Positions 1 through 6,866 of a DNA stretch of 20,967 nucleotides are shown piece by piece; the first letter of the stretch is position 1, and every line of letters begins with the position of its first letter. Both the position numbers and the translations under genes were made by a program. A model generated the notes under the pieces. The model saw nothing but the letters and a program-made list of their open reading frames with translations. It was not told the DNA's origin and did not search any database. Source of the stretch: JBFFXF01 sp041569895 (GTDB taxonomy: Bacteria > Planctomycetota > UBA8108 > JACQVS01); NCBI GenBank assembly GCA_041569895.1, contig JBFFXF010000116.1, positions 1 to 20,967 on the forward strand. The letters run 5' to 3'.

Positions 1-915
1 GCCGCTCTTCGGACGGAAAATCGACACCTCGCCGTCGGGCGTCCAGCGGTAGATGGTGTTGCCGAAGGGGTCGCTGAAGAGCAAGTACCCCTGCGGGACC
101 CACACGGGCCCCTCGGTGAACTCGAACCCGCCGGCGAGCTGCTCGATCCTGGCGTCCGGACGCACGATCGCATCGAGCGCCGGATCGACGCGCAGGATCT
201 CCGTGGCCACCTGTCGAACGGCCGGGAGGCGTCCAGCCCTGTAGAAGTCGATCGTCGCCGAGCGCACCCAGATGTAGTTGCCGGGCGGATCGGAGACCGG
301 CGCGTTCATTCCGAAGACGGCGAGGGTGATCTTCTGACCCGGTCGGACGCCGCGTCCGAGCACGACGCGGTTCGGCGCGTTCCAGCCGCCGACCAGCTGT
401 CCTCCCGTCTGGCCGATCACCACCGGCAGCGTGCCGTCGACCCAGATCTCCGCGTAGTCGTCGACGACGATTTCCAGGACCGCGGTCGATCCCGCGGTCC
501 TGAACGCGCCGACCGTCTCGGGGATGGTGACGCGCAGCCGGTACCAGTTGAAACAGAGCTTTCCCGTGGACCGCCGCTGCTCGAGAGTCGTCGGGTCGAT
601 GACCTCCCAGTCCGAGTCGTCGAAGTCGACGCCGCCGGCGCGCGGCTCGATGTCGTTGGTGCGGATCGGCGCGCCGGTCGGCTTCAGATCAGGGCCGGGC
701 GCGCGGTGGTCGACCTCGACGATCCGCGCGGGACGGTGGCGCCACTCGCCGCGGACCGAGCGTACGCCCTCGTGCGTGCGCAGGTCGATCACCGCGTCGG
801 GACGCCCCGGCTCGTGAACATCGATCGCGTGGAGGGCCGCGGGTCCGCTTCCCGGCGCCATCACCACGAGGGGGCCGAGCAGCAGCCAGCCGAGCCCGTG
901 AACGCGTCTGCTCAT
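1..915 (-). CDS. SMP-30/gluconolactonase-family secreted protein, C-terminus beyond window
   Basis: The frame is open from the ATG at 915 to the left edge (305 codons), so the 3' part is missing. A signal peptide is visible (MSRRVHGLGWLLLGPLVVMA, then GSGPAALHA). Residues of about 90-220 look like a beta-sandwich, carbohydrate-binding-like domain (DFDDSDWEVI, KLCFNWYRLRVTIP, VVDDYAEIWVDG, GNYIWVRSATIDFY). The SMP-30 propeller starts near residue 255 with FTEGPVW, whose Glu (about 268) is normally a metal ligand, followed by YLLFSDPFGNTIYRW. The family hydrolyses lactones such as gluconolactone, but secreted bacterial members are mostly of unproven substrate. The start overlaps the stop of the upstream GlcG-cupin gene by ATGA, so translation is probably coupled. 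The family call is solid; the precise substrate is unknown. Confidence 0.85.
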   Translation of the reverse strand, partial: MSRRVHGLGWLLLGPLVVMAPGSGPAALHAIDVHEPGRPDAVIDLRTHEGVRSVRGEWRHRPARIVEVDHRAPGPDLKPTGAPIRTNDIEPRAGGVDFDDSDWEVIDPTTLEQRRSTGKLCFNWYRLRVTIPETVGAFRTAGSTAVLEIVVDDYAEIWVDGTLPVVIGQTGGQLVGGWNAPNRVVLGRGVRPGQKITLAVFGMNAPVSDPPGNYIWVRSATIDFYRAGRLPAVRQVATEILRVDPALDAIVRPDARIEQLAGGFEFTEGPVWVPQGYLLFSDPFGNTIYRWTPDGEVSIFRPKSG

Positions 916-1808
916 TGCTTGCCTCCCGGTGGCGCCGTCACCTTGACGACGTAGTACGTGATCGGCTCCGGCACCTCCTTGAACCAGTGCGGCACGCCGC
1001 TGGGGACGACGACCACGTCGCCCTTGACGATGCGTCGGACCTCGCCGTCGCGGATGGACTCGCCGCGGATCTCGTCGGTGGCGACCGTCGTGCCCCCGAC
1101 GATGGTGCCGCCGGTGACGAACGTCGCCGAGCCCTCGAGCACGTGAATCACGTCGGTGTCGCGACAGTGGATCTCGGCCTGGCCGGCGGCGTCACGCCGG
1201 CTCGCGTGTATCTTGTAGCTCTCGACCTCGAGGAGAGGCGCCCCCTTCCGGAACGCCGCCGAGACCGCTCGCCCCTCGATGTGGGTGACGGGCTCGAGCG
1301 CGGTCCGGGTCGAGGCGCCGGCAACGAAACCCTTGACCGCCTCGACGCCCGCGAGGGCGATCTCCTCGTCGGCCGCGGCGCTCGCCGCGCCGCTGACGCC
1401 GATCGCGCCGAGCACCTGACCGTCATGCTCGATCGGCACGCCGCCCTGAAGTGGCGTGAAGTCCTCGAGAGAGACCATCGCGGTCCGTCCCTTGCCGATG
1501 GTCTCCTCGAACCGTCTCGTCGGCAGCTTGAACATCGCCGCAGTCTTCGCCTTGCCGATCGAGATCCTCGCGCTGGCAGCGAACGTCCCGTCCAGGCGCT
1601 CGAAGAGCAGCAGGTGGCCGCCGTCATCGACGATGGCGATCGCCCCGCCCGCCTTCTGCCGCTTCGCCTCGGCGACCGCGGCGGACATGATCTTCCGTGC
1701 GCCGTCCAGATCGAGGCTCTTCTTCTGCGAGACCTGCGCGACGGCTCGATCGGCGCCGCCCGCGACGACGAGGAGGGCGGCGATCGAGGTCCAGAGGTGG
1801 TTCTTCAT
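912..1808 (-). CDS. Secreted GlcG/HbpS (DUF336) domain fused to a cupin
   Basis: This 298-residue protein has a signal peptide (about 1-25, ending AVAQ). Residues about 32-160 are a GlcG/HbpS domain: AIVDDGGHLLLFERLDG, IGKAKTAAMF, GGVPIEHDGQVLGAIGVSG. The family includes haem-binding and redox-sensing HbpS of Streptomyces and GlcG of the glycolate operon. Residues about 195-295 form a cupin, with a first motif around IHCRDTDVIHVLEGSATF and a second GDVVVVPSGVPHWF. Stand-alone GlcG proteins are about 140-170 residues, so the cupin roughly doubles the length. An AAGGAG site sits 8 nt before the ATG. The gene lies between the DM13-like gene (35-nt gap) and the SMP-30 gene (4-nt overlap). A periplasmic small-molecule or haem-related role is inference. 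Confidence 0.85.
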   Translation of the reverse strand: MKNHLWTSIAALLVVAGGADRAVAQVSQKKSLDLDGARKIMSAAVAEAKRQKAGGAIAIVDDGGHLLLFERLDGTFAASARISIGKAKTAAMFKLPTRRFEETIGKGRTAMVSLEDFTPLQGGVPIEHDGQVLGAIGVSGAASAAADEEIALAGVEAVKGFVAGASTRTALEPVTHIEGRAVSAAFRKGAPLLEVESYKIHASRRDAAGQAEIHCRDTDVIHVLEGSATFVTGGTIVGGTTVATDEIRGESIRDGEVRRIVKGDVVVVPSGVPHWFKEVPEPITYYVVKVTAPPGGKQ

Positions 1809-1843
1809 CGGATTGCTCCTTCTTCGTCAAGCAAGCCCACCGG

Positions 1844-2650
1844 TCAACGAGAAGCGACCCTCACGGGCGTCTCGAAGGCGGCTTCACCGAGAAGCGTCTC
1901 GGCCCACGCGCACCAGATCTGCACTTTGGCGACGTCGGGAACGTACGACGGAACACGGATCGACGTGTTGATCTTGTCGCCCTTGATCTTCAGCGCCTGG
2001 AGCAGATAGGTGTTCCCCTTCGAGTCGACCAGCTGCCAGTGCGGCGCCGGCGCATCCGGGACGACGAAGTCCGGCGACAGCGTCAGCACATGGTCGCCCC
2101 GTTGCTCCGTCCTGTGGGTGACGAGACGGGCCGCCCGGTTGAGGCTCTTCTTCTGGGCCGCGCGGCCGTTCGTCCTGGAGTGAGTCACGAAGCCGCGGTT
2201 CGCCTTGGGGCCCGCGAACATCGAGGTGCGGTGGCTCTCCCCGTGCTGGGGCTGGAAGACGGCCTTCCCGAGCAGCGTCTCGGCCCAGGCGCACCAGATC
2301 TCGACCTCGGCGATGTCGGGAACGTACGACGGAACGCGGATCGACTGGTTGATGGCGTCGCCCTTGATCTTCAGGCGCTGGAGGAGATAGGTGTTCCCCC
2401 TCGAGTCGACCACCTGCCAGTGCGGCGCCGGCGCGTCCGGAACCACGAAATCGGGCGACAGGGTGAGGACGTCGACCGCGCCATCGCGGGTGTGGATGGC
2501 GTGACCGCGGTTGGCCTTGGGCCCCGAGAAGTCGGTGCTCCTGTGGCCGGGATGGTCGGTGGCGCCGGCTGACGGCGCAACGGCCAGAACGAAAAGGCAC
2601 GCGGCGATCGCGCGGCTCGGCGCGCGAAGATGGAGAGAACGCAGTGACAT
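1844..2650 (-). CDS. Secreted protein with two tandem DM13-like domains
   Basis: The protein is 268 residues when started at the ATG at 2650, which has GGGAGGT just upstream; an in-frame ATG 24 nt earlier lacks such a site. Residues 1-30 are a signal peptide ending SAGA. Two repeats follow, at about 40-133 and 145-260. Each opens F(S/A)GPKANRG and contains LTLSPDFVVPDAPAPHWQ, GNTYLL, LKIKGD, SIRVPSYVPD and IWCAWAETLLG.A.F. The order 'DF..pdAP..H..L....Y.ip......v.IWC..f...G.A.F' matches DM13/electron-transfer DM13 (DOMON-like) domains, each with one Cys (120 and 247). The second copy carries about 20 extra basic residues after its first motif. The first gene of the minus-strand operon. The DM13 assignment is by pattern; function is unknown. 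Confidence 0.75.
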   Translation of the reverse strand: MSLRSLHLRAPSRAIAACLFVLAVAPSAGATDHPGHRSTDFSGPKANRGHAIHTRDGAVDVLTLSPDFVVPDAPAPHWQVVDSRGNTYLLQRLKIKGDAINQSIRVPSYVPDIAEVEIWCAWAETLLGKAVFQPQHGESHRTSMFAGPKANRGFVTHSRTNGRAAQKKSLNRAARLVTHRTEQRGDHVLTLSPDFVVPDAPAPHWQLVDSKGNTYLLQALKIKGDKINTSIRVPSYVPDVAKVQIWCAWAETLLGEAAFETPVRVASR

Positions 2651-2654
2651 GGTG

Positions 2655-2661
2655 ACCTCCC
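2655..2661 (-). promoter_or_regulatory. Shine-Dalgarno site deciding the start of the DM13-like gene
   Basis: GGGAGGT lies 4 nt before the ATG at 2650 on the minus strand. It favours this start over the in-frame ATG at 2674, which has no comparable purine tract. Confidence 0.6.
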
Positions 2662-2905
2662 GTGTAGGTGACATCCCACGATCTGACAGACGACCCTGAC
2701 CGGCAGCTCCCGGGCGAGTTCCACTCGCGGGTTCTGTCTGTTTTGACGCCGGCCCGCCGGGGAAGTTACGGGGAGGAAGCCCGTTTTCGTGCCCGGTCCC
2801 GGCCCCGTGCCCGTGCGTGCCCGTGCCCGAGTGGTTGCTCGATCACGCCTGGGATACTCTGCGACTGATCCAGCAAGAAAGCAGGAAGAAGAAAAGAGTG
2901 GGAAA

Positions 2906-3093
2906 CGGAGTCGGTGTCGGAATCGGAATCGGAGTCGGTCCTCGGAGTCGGTCCTCGGAATCGGTCTTCGGAGTCGGTATCGGAGTCGGAGTCGGTATCG
3001 GCATCGGTCATCGGCCTCCGCAACCAGAGCCTTCGTCGACGGGCACGGGGACGGGTACGGGAACGGGAACGGGGACGGCCACGGGAACGGGGG
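2906..3093 (-). repeat. Composite hexamer repeat, copy 1
   Basis: Positions 2906-3014 are about 18 units of a 6-bp (sometimes 7-bp) motif of form NNTCGG (AGTCGG, AATCGG, TATCGG, TCCTCGG). After a spacer of about 23 bp, positions 3038-3093 are GGGNAC hexamers (GGGCAC, GGGGAC, GGGTAC, GGGAAC). Read on the minus strand the order is CCCGTN block, spacer, CCGANT block, the same order as copy 2 on the plus strand at 16651-16844. A shorter CCCGTG-rich stretch lies at about 2790-2830. Units are degenerate and the period is not codon-conserved, so this is not a coding repeat. Confidence 0.8.
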
Positions 3094-3252
3094 CTTGAAC
3101 TGCCATGTCGGTCGCCGGACAATAGCGCAATTGCAACGTTCGCGCCGTGCCGCGTCTCATCGTCGAGGCGGGGTCGACAAGAGAACCGGCGCGTGCTCTG
3201 ACCACTTTCCGGTCCTCCCGTCGTCGAGGGCTCTTTCTGAGGAAGGTACGCC

Positions 3253-4335
3253 ATGGCCAAGATGAAAGGAGTCGTTCTCGTCGCGCAAGGTGACGGGAAG
3301 CACCCGGGCGAGCTGCAGTTTCGTGACGATATCGACATCCCCGAACCGGCCGGAAAGATGGTGCGCGTGCGCACGGCGTTCACCGGTGTCTGTGGTTCCG
3401 ACGTCTCCTATGTGTACGGCAAGGCGTCGGTCGACAAGGGGCGCATTCTCGGACACGAGACGGGCGGCATCGTGGACGCGGTCGGTCCCGAGGTCACCGA
3501 CCTCAAGCCGGGACAGCGCGTCGTCGTCGATCCGGTCCAGTCGAACCCGGAGTCACCGTGGGTCAAGCGGAAGATGGGCAACGTCGACCTGAGCAACGTC
3601 ACCGGCATCAGCTACGACGGCGGCTTCGCCGAGTACTTCCTCTCGCACGAGGCGTACACCTATCCGCTGCCGGCCGACATGACGCTGCAGCAGGCGGCGG
3701 GGCTCGAGCCGTACGCGTGCGGGCTCTACGCGGTCAACAACGCCAACATCGATCCGAACGGCCTCGTGGTGATCTTCGGCGCCGGGCCGATCGCCAACGC
3801 CATGTGCGACATGGCGAAGGCGAAGGGAGCCGGAACGGTGGCGCTGGTCGGAACGCGTGATTACCGCCTCGACGCGGCGCGTGGAGCGGACGTCCGGCTG
3901 AACATCGGATCCGGCGACACGAAGTATCCGTGCCGGGACCTCGAGGCCGCCATCATGGACCTCAACGATGGCGAGCTGCCGCGGTCGGTGATCGTCGCGA
4001 CGGGCGCCGCCTCGGCGATCGAGCAGGGCTGGTCGCTCGGCGGCAAGCGGTCGACGGTGGTCATCTTCGGCCTCATGGCCGATGACACGACCTTCACGCA
4101 CAAGTGCCAGCCGGCGCTCTTCAACGACAAGACGCTGCGCTACTCGTGGCTGGCGCCGGACACCTGGCCGGAGATCATGGCGCTGGTCAAGAACGGCATC
4201 GTGCGGGTCGAGGACATGCACACGCACCGCTGCGGCCTGCCGGAGCTCGGCCCGGCGGTCCAGACGCAGGCCGAGCGCCGCGACAATTGCATCAAGTACC
4301 TGATCGAGGTGGGCGGCGAGCTCGCCGGGAGCTGA
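3253..4335 (+). CDS. Zinc-type medium-chain alcohol dehydrogenase family protein
   Basis: A 360-residue member of the MDR superfamily (threonine/sorbitol dehydrogenase-like). The catalytic zinc site is present: GVCGSD (Cys47), GHETGG (His68, Glu69) and GLEPYACG (Glu152). The Rossmann motif is VVIFGAGPIANAM (176-181), with Ala in place of the last Gly of GxGxxG. The structural-zinc lobe, usually four cysteines between about 95 and 115, keeps its length (DPVQSNPESPWVKRKMGN) but has no cysteine. GAGGAAGG lies 9 nt before the ATG. The likely reaction is NAD(P)-dependent oxidation of a secondary alcohol or polyol; the substrate cannot be read from the sequence. It appears to be transcribed alone and ends at a hairpin shared with the convergent lipoprotein gene. 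Confidence 0.88.
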   Translation: MAKMKGVVLVAQGDGKHPGELQFRDDIDIPEPAGKMVRVRTAFTGVCGSDVSYVYGKASVDKGRILGHETGGIVDAVGPEVTDLKPGQRVVVDPVQSNPESPWVKRKMGNVDLSNVTGISYDGGFAEYFLSHEAYTYPLPADMTLQQAAGLEPYACGLYAVNNANIDPNGLVVIFGAGPIANAMCDMAKAKGAGTVALVGTRDYRLDAARGADVRLNIGSGDTKYPCRDLEAAIMDLNDGELPRSVIVATGAASAIEQGWSLGGKRSTVVIFGLMADDTTFTHKCQPALFNDKTLRYSWLAPDTWPEIMALVKNGIVRVEDMHTHRCGLPELGPAVQTQAERRDNCIKYLIEVGGELAGS

Positions 4336-4351
4336 TCAGAGATCGGTCGGG

Positions 4352-4389
4352 TTTCTCACAGCCCGGCGCGGCTGCCGTGCTGTGAGAAA
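4352..4389. terminator. Convergent hairpin between dehydrogenase and lipoprotein genes
   Basis: An 11-bp perfect inverted repeat: TTTCTCACAGC at 4352-4362 and GCTGTGAGAAA at 4379-4389, with a GC-rich loop that can pair further (CGGC/GCCG). It sits between two converging genes, 16 nt after one stop and 6 nt before the other. The A and T at the stem ends could serve as short U tracts in both directions, so a bidirectional terminator is likely. Confidence 0.65.
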
Positions 4390-4395
4390 TCCGCC

Positions 4396-4656
4396 TCAGC
4401 GACTCGTGTAGACGTACTCCGACGTCTCGAGCTGCTCGTAGCGATCGACGCCGAAGATGACGCGATCGAGGCTGACGAAGAACTGCTGGAACTCCCCGCC
4501 GTAGGGATTGAGCATCTCGTTGAAGTGCGCGAGCAGGCGAAACGGATTGTAGTAGTGGGACATGATGGGGTAGTTCCCGACGGGATCCGGGGCCGTGCAG
4601 CCACTCATCGAGAGCGCGACCACCGCGGCGCAGGCGAGTGCCATCAACTTCCGCAT
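4396..4656 (-). CDS. Small lipoprotein, function unknown
   Basis: The protein has 86 residues from the ATG at 4656. The lipoprotein signal is clear: MRKLMALACAAVVALSMSGC, with Cys20 as the lipidated residue. The mature part is rich in aromatic residues (NYPIMSHYYNPFRLL, GGEFQQFFVSLDRVIFGVDRYEQL). I do not recognise a family. A GGAG lies 9 nt upstream of the start. The frame stays open for another 80 codons upstream, but those codons look like non-coding sequence, and the signal peptide fixes the start. The mature tail resembles small planctomycete or myxobacterial lipoproteins only in general character. Confidence 0.75.
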   Translation of the reverse strand: MRKLMALACAAVVALSMSGCTAPDPVGNYPIMSHYYNPFRLLAHFNEMLNPYGGEFQQFFVSLDRVIFGVDRYEQLETSEYVYTSR

Positions 4657-4701
4657 GATACTCTTCTCCTTTTCTGGAAGGGGACGACCCGGACTCTCCA
4701 C

Positions 4702-4723
4702 AGCGCGGCTACCGCGCCGCGCT
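4702..4723. repeat. 8-bp inverted repeat upstream of the lipoprotein gene
   Basis: AGCGCGGC (4702-4709) and GCCGCGCT (4716-4723) flank a 6-base loop. It lies 46 bp before the lipoprotein start, in the divergent intergenic region 4657-4900. It could be an operator or a leader hairpin. The rest of that region shows nothing I can name. Confidence 0.4.
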
Positions 4724-4900
4724 ACGCCCTCCTGCGGAAAAGCCGGGTTGGAACGCCAGCGAAGAGTACCATCGCAACGGCAACGCGCAACGGCCCGTAA
4801 GGGCAGCTCCAGCCCTCCCCGCTTGCCACCCGGCGCCCTGACCCCATACTCCCGTCGGCGACCGATAACCGCCGAGAACGACCACCGAAAACGACAGCCC

Positions 4901-5017
4901 ATGACTCGACAACCGCGCCCCCACCGAGTCCGACCCGGCCAGGAGTCCGTGTGGGACTACCCGCGGCCACCGGCGCTCGAGGAGACGCCGAGGCGCGTCG
5001 AGCTGCGATGGGACTGA
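4901..5017 (+). pseudogene. N-terminal remnant of a DUF427-family gene
   Basis: The frame from the ATG at 4901 encodes 38 residues, then TGA. It contains GQESVWDYPRPPALEETPRR, which matches the very characteristic N-terminus of DUF427 proteins (RPGQESVWDYPRPPRLE...). The usual body of about 90 further residues is absent in all frames downstream, where a different membrane protein begins. The last 10 bases overlap the next start (ATGGGACTGA). No good ribosome site is seen. A deletion that joined the beginning of a DUF427 gene to the membrane protein gene is the simplest reading. It may still be translated as a leader peptide. Confidence 0.6.
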
Positions 5018-5442
5018 CGATCCTTCTCCTGAACGCCGTCGCGACGCTGGCCATGGTCGGTCTCATCTGGTTCGTCCAGATCGTGCACTACCCGCTGATG
5101 GCCGCGGTCGGCGAGACGCAGTCGCGTGACTACCACGGGAGACATCAGCGACTGACGGGCTTCGTCGCCGGTCCGCTCATGATTGTCGAGGCGGGCACCG
5201 CCGTACTCCTGCTCGCGATCCGACCGGACGGCGTTCCGCTTGCCGCGGCCGTGACCGGCGTCGCGCTGATCGTCGTTCTCTGGCTCTCGACGTTCCTGCT
5301 GCAGGTGCCGGTACACAGGAAGCTGGCCGGCGGCCATCGCCCCGAGCTCGTCCGTCGCCTGGTGCGCTCGAACTGGCTGCGCACGGCGGCGTGGTCGGCG
5401 CGCGGCGTCGTGGTCGTCTGGATGCTCGCCGTCGCGTCGTGA
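5008..5442 (+). CDS. Four-helix integral membrane protein, function unknown
   Basis: The protein has 144 residues from the ATG at 5008; a GTG at 4951 in the same frame would add 19 residues that are really the shadow of the DUF427 remnant. Hydrophobic segments lie at about 4-30, 50-70, 76-98 and 125-142. Motifs include LIWFVQIVHYPL in helix 1, a short polar loop (YHGRHQRLTG), then GPLMIVEAG in helix 2, and NWLRTAAWSARG before helix 4. This motif pattern occurs in small uncharacterised bacterial membrane proteins; I cannot give a name. No strong ribosome site precedes the start, so translation may depend on the overlapping upstream frame. It converges with the LamG gene, with 16 bp between stops. 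Confidence 0.75.
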   Translation: MGLTILLLNAVATLAMVGLIWFVQIVHYPLMAAVGETQSRDYHGRHQRLTGFVAGPLMIVEAGTAVLLLAIRPDGVPLAAAVTGVALIVVLWLSTFLLQVPVHRKLAGGHRPELVRRLVRSNWLRTAAWSARGVVVVWMLAVAS

Positions 5443-5458
5443 GGGCGAGGCGCTCGCG

Positions 5459-6748
5459 TCACTCCGCTCGCGAGAGCGCGGCGACGCCGCCCGGAAGCGT
5501 GCTCAGCGCGGCGATCTCGGCCGGCTCGAGCGCCCGGTTGAAGACGGCGAGGTCGTCGAACAGCCCGACGTAGCTGAGCCCGAGATAGATGACGGTTCGC
5601 TCGGGGTCCCAGGTGAACACCTGGGGCTTGCCGGTGATCTCGCCCTGCGGCGCGCCGTTCAGGTAGAGTCGCGCCGTCGCTGCCTTCCGCTCGCCGGACT
5701 CGCCGTCGTTGAAGCCCGAGAACGTGAAGGCGACATGCACCCAGCGGTCGCTCCTGAACGGGTGCTTCTTGACCGTCACCATCGGGCGCTCCGACTCCGG
5801 GATCGCCTCCCACTCGCGGCCGTCGGGATTCCAGACGGCGAGATCCGAGAAGACACCGAGGCGGAAATCGCGCGGGTTGTCCTTCGTGAAGTCGACGAAG
5901 AAGGACGCGTCGTTCCACTTCTTGTCGGTGATCTGGATCGGATCGCAGTAGCCGGGCTCGAGATCGCGCTCGGGATCCAGTCGCAGCCACATCGACACGG
6001 TGCCGCTCCAGCCGCGCTCGCGGTACTGGACGTTTCCCTTCGCGCGATAGAGCACCGCCGCAGACGACTTCTTCTCGAAGCGAAGGGCGTCGCCGTGAAC
6101 GCCCTCGCCGGGCGCGATGCGCACGTCGTCCCGCGCCAGACCCGGCTTCGCGTCGGCGGGCTTGCCGCTCGGCGTGGTGTGGAGGCGTCCGTCACCGCGG
6201 GCGAACGCCGCGTCGACCCCGCCGTCGAACGGCGCGTGGAAGGTCAGCGCCCCGCGGAGCCGCTTCAGCGCCGCCTCGTCGAGATCGCCGAGACGCTCGA
6301 ACCCGTTCGGGTAGACCGCGGCGTACCCGTCGTCCTCCTGCCCCGTCGCGGGGTAGCGCCCGCGGACCAGGAACGCCCGCACGCGGTCGCCGCCCGCGGG
6401 CACGCCCGTGTGGCCGCTCGGACCCGGCGAGAGACCCCTCGCGCCGCGCTTCTCGAGCTTCCAGCAGCGCGCGTAGACGAGGTTCCCCGGCGACAGCCCC
6501 GTCCCCTTCTCGACGTTCCCGACGGTGATCTCGACCAGGTACTCCGTCTCGACGGTCCCGCGTCCGTACCGCTCGGTCTTCACCTCCCGCTCGTACACGC
6601 CGCGCACGACGCCCGTGACGACGTGCGTCGCCTCCGCGCGCAGCTTCGCCGGACTCAGCGGCACGCGCTCGGCCGCGACGACGGCCGGCAGCAGCACGAT
6701 CGGCAGCAGCAGAAGGCCGTTTCGTGATCCCAGTGACAGCCGTGACAT
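5459..6748 (-). CDS. Secreted LamG/concanavalin A-like domain protein
   Basis: The protein has 429 residues with a signal peptide (about 1-26: NGLLLLPIVLLPAVVAA). Residues about 30-160 form an uncharacterised N-terminal domain (ATHVVTGVVRGVYEREV, YLVEITVGNVEKG, GDRVRAFLVRG) of the type that describes dependence of a cost or rate on a conversion; its fold is not known to me. Residues about 170-425 are a LamG-like jelly roll: LTFHAPFDGGVDA, GWSGTVSMWLRLDP, DRWVHVAFTFSG, ATARLYLNGAPQGEITG, IYLGLSYVGLFDDLAVFNRALEPAEIAAL. This module binds carbohydrate or protein partners outside the cell. GGGAGGAGG lies 4 nt before the ATG. It is probably a single-gene unit. Confidence 0.85.
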   Translation of the reverse strand: MSRLSLGSRNGLLLLPIVLLPAVVAAERVPLSPAKLRAEATHVVTGVVRGVYEREVKTERYGRGTVETEYLVEITVGNVEKGTGLSPGNLVYARCWKLEKRGARGLSPGPSGHTGVPAGGDRVRAFLVRGRYPATGQEDDGYAAVYPNGFERLGDLDEAALKRLRGALTFHAPFDGGVDAAFARGDGRLHTTPSGKPADAKPGLARDDVRIAPGEGVHGDALRFEKKSSAAVLYRAKGNVQYRERGWSGTVSMWLRLDPERDLEPGYCDPIQITDKKWNDASFFVDFTKDNPRDFRLGVFSDLAVWNPDGREWEAIPESERPMVTVKKHPFRSDRWVHVAFTFSGFNDGESGERKAATARLYLNGAPQGEITGKPQVFTWDPERTVIYLGLSYVGLFDDLAVFNRALEPAEIAALSTLPGGVAALSRAE

Positions 6749-6866
6749 CAGTCCTCCTCCCGAATGGCTCGGAGCGATAAACAGGTCGGCGCGATGGTCC
6801 CGTTCATTATCCCCGCGACGCCGATTTCTTCCAGCAGGCCCCGCGCAGCGCCGGCGCCGGCGCTGC

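Larger units (their letters stand above)
2651..3252. other. 602-bp non-coding divergent region with low-complexity hexamer blocks
   Basis: This region separates the minus-strand DM13-like gene from the plus-strand dehydrogenase. No protein-like frame was found; open frames here only read the repeats as SD/SE, GV or PV runs. It holds a CCCGTG-type block (about 2790-2830), an NNTCGG block (2906-3014) and a GGGNAC block (3038-3093). The last 150 bp before the dehydrogenase are unique sequence and probably hold its promoter, which I could not place. Confidence 0.7.

Noticed and set aside
1712..2156. 15-bp identity (GAGGCTCTTCTTCTG) between the DM13-like gene and the GlcG-cupin gene
   Set aside because: Both encode a short KKSL segment with common codons; too short to claim duplication or recombination.
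2906..3093. CRISPR array
   Set aside because: Units are 6 bp with no unique spacers of 25-40 bp and no cas genes nearby.
2766..3383. 205-codon minus-strand frame with acidic repeats
   Set aside because: It reads through the repeat region and into the dehydrogenase gene antisense, so it is not a gene.
4657..4902. N-terminal extension of the small lipoprotein to 168 residues
   Set aside because: The internal start has a perfect lipoprotein signal and ribosome site; the upstream part is Arg and Gly-rich shadow sequence.
4951..5007. GTG start giving 19 more residues to the membrane protein
   Set aside because: Those codons overlap the DUF427 fragment, whose frame holds the real conserved sequence.
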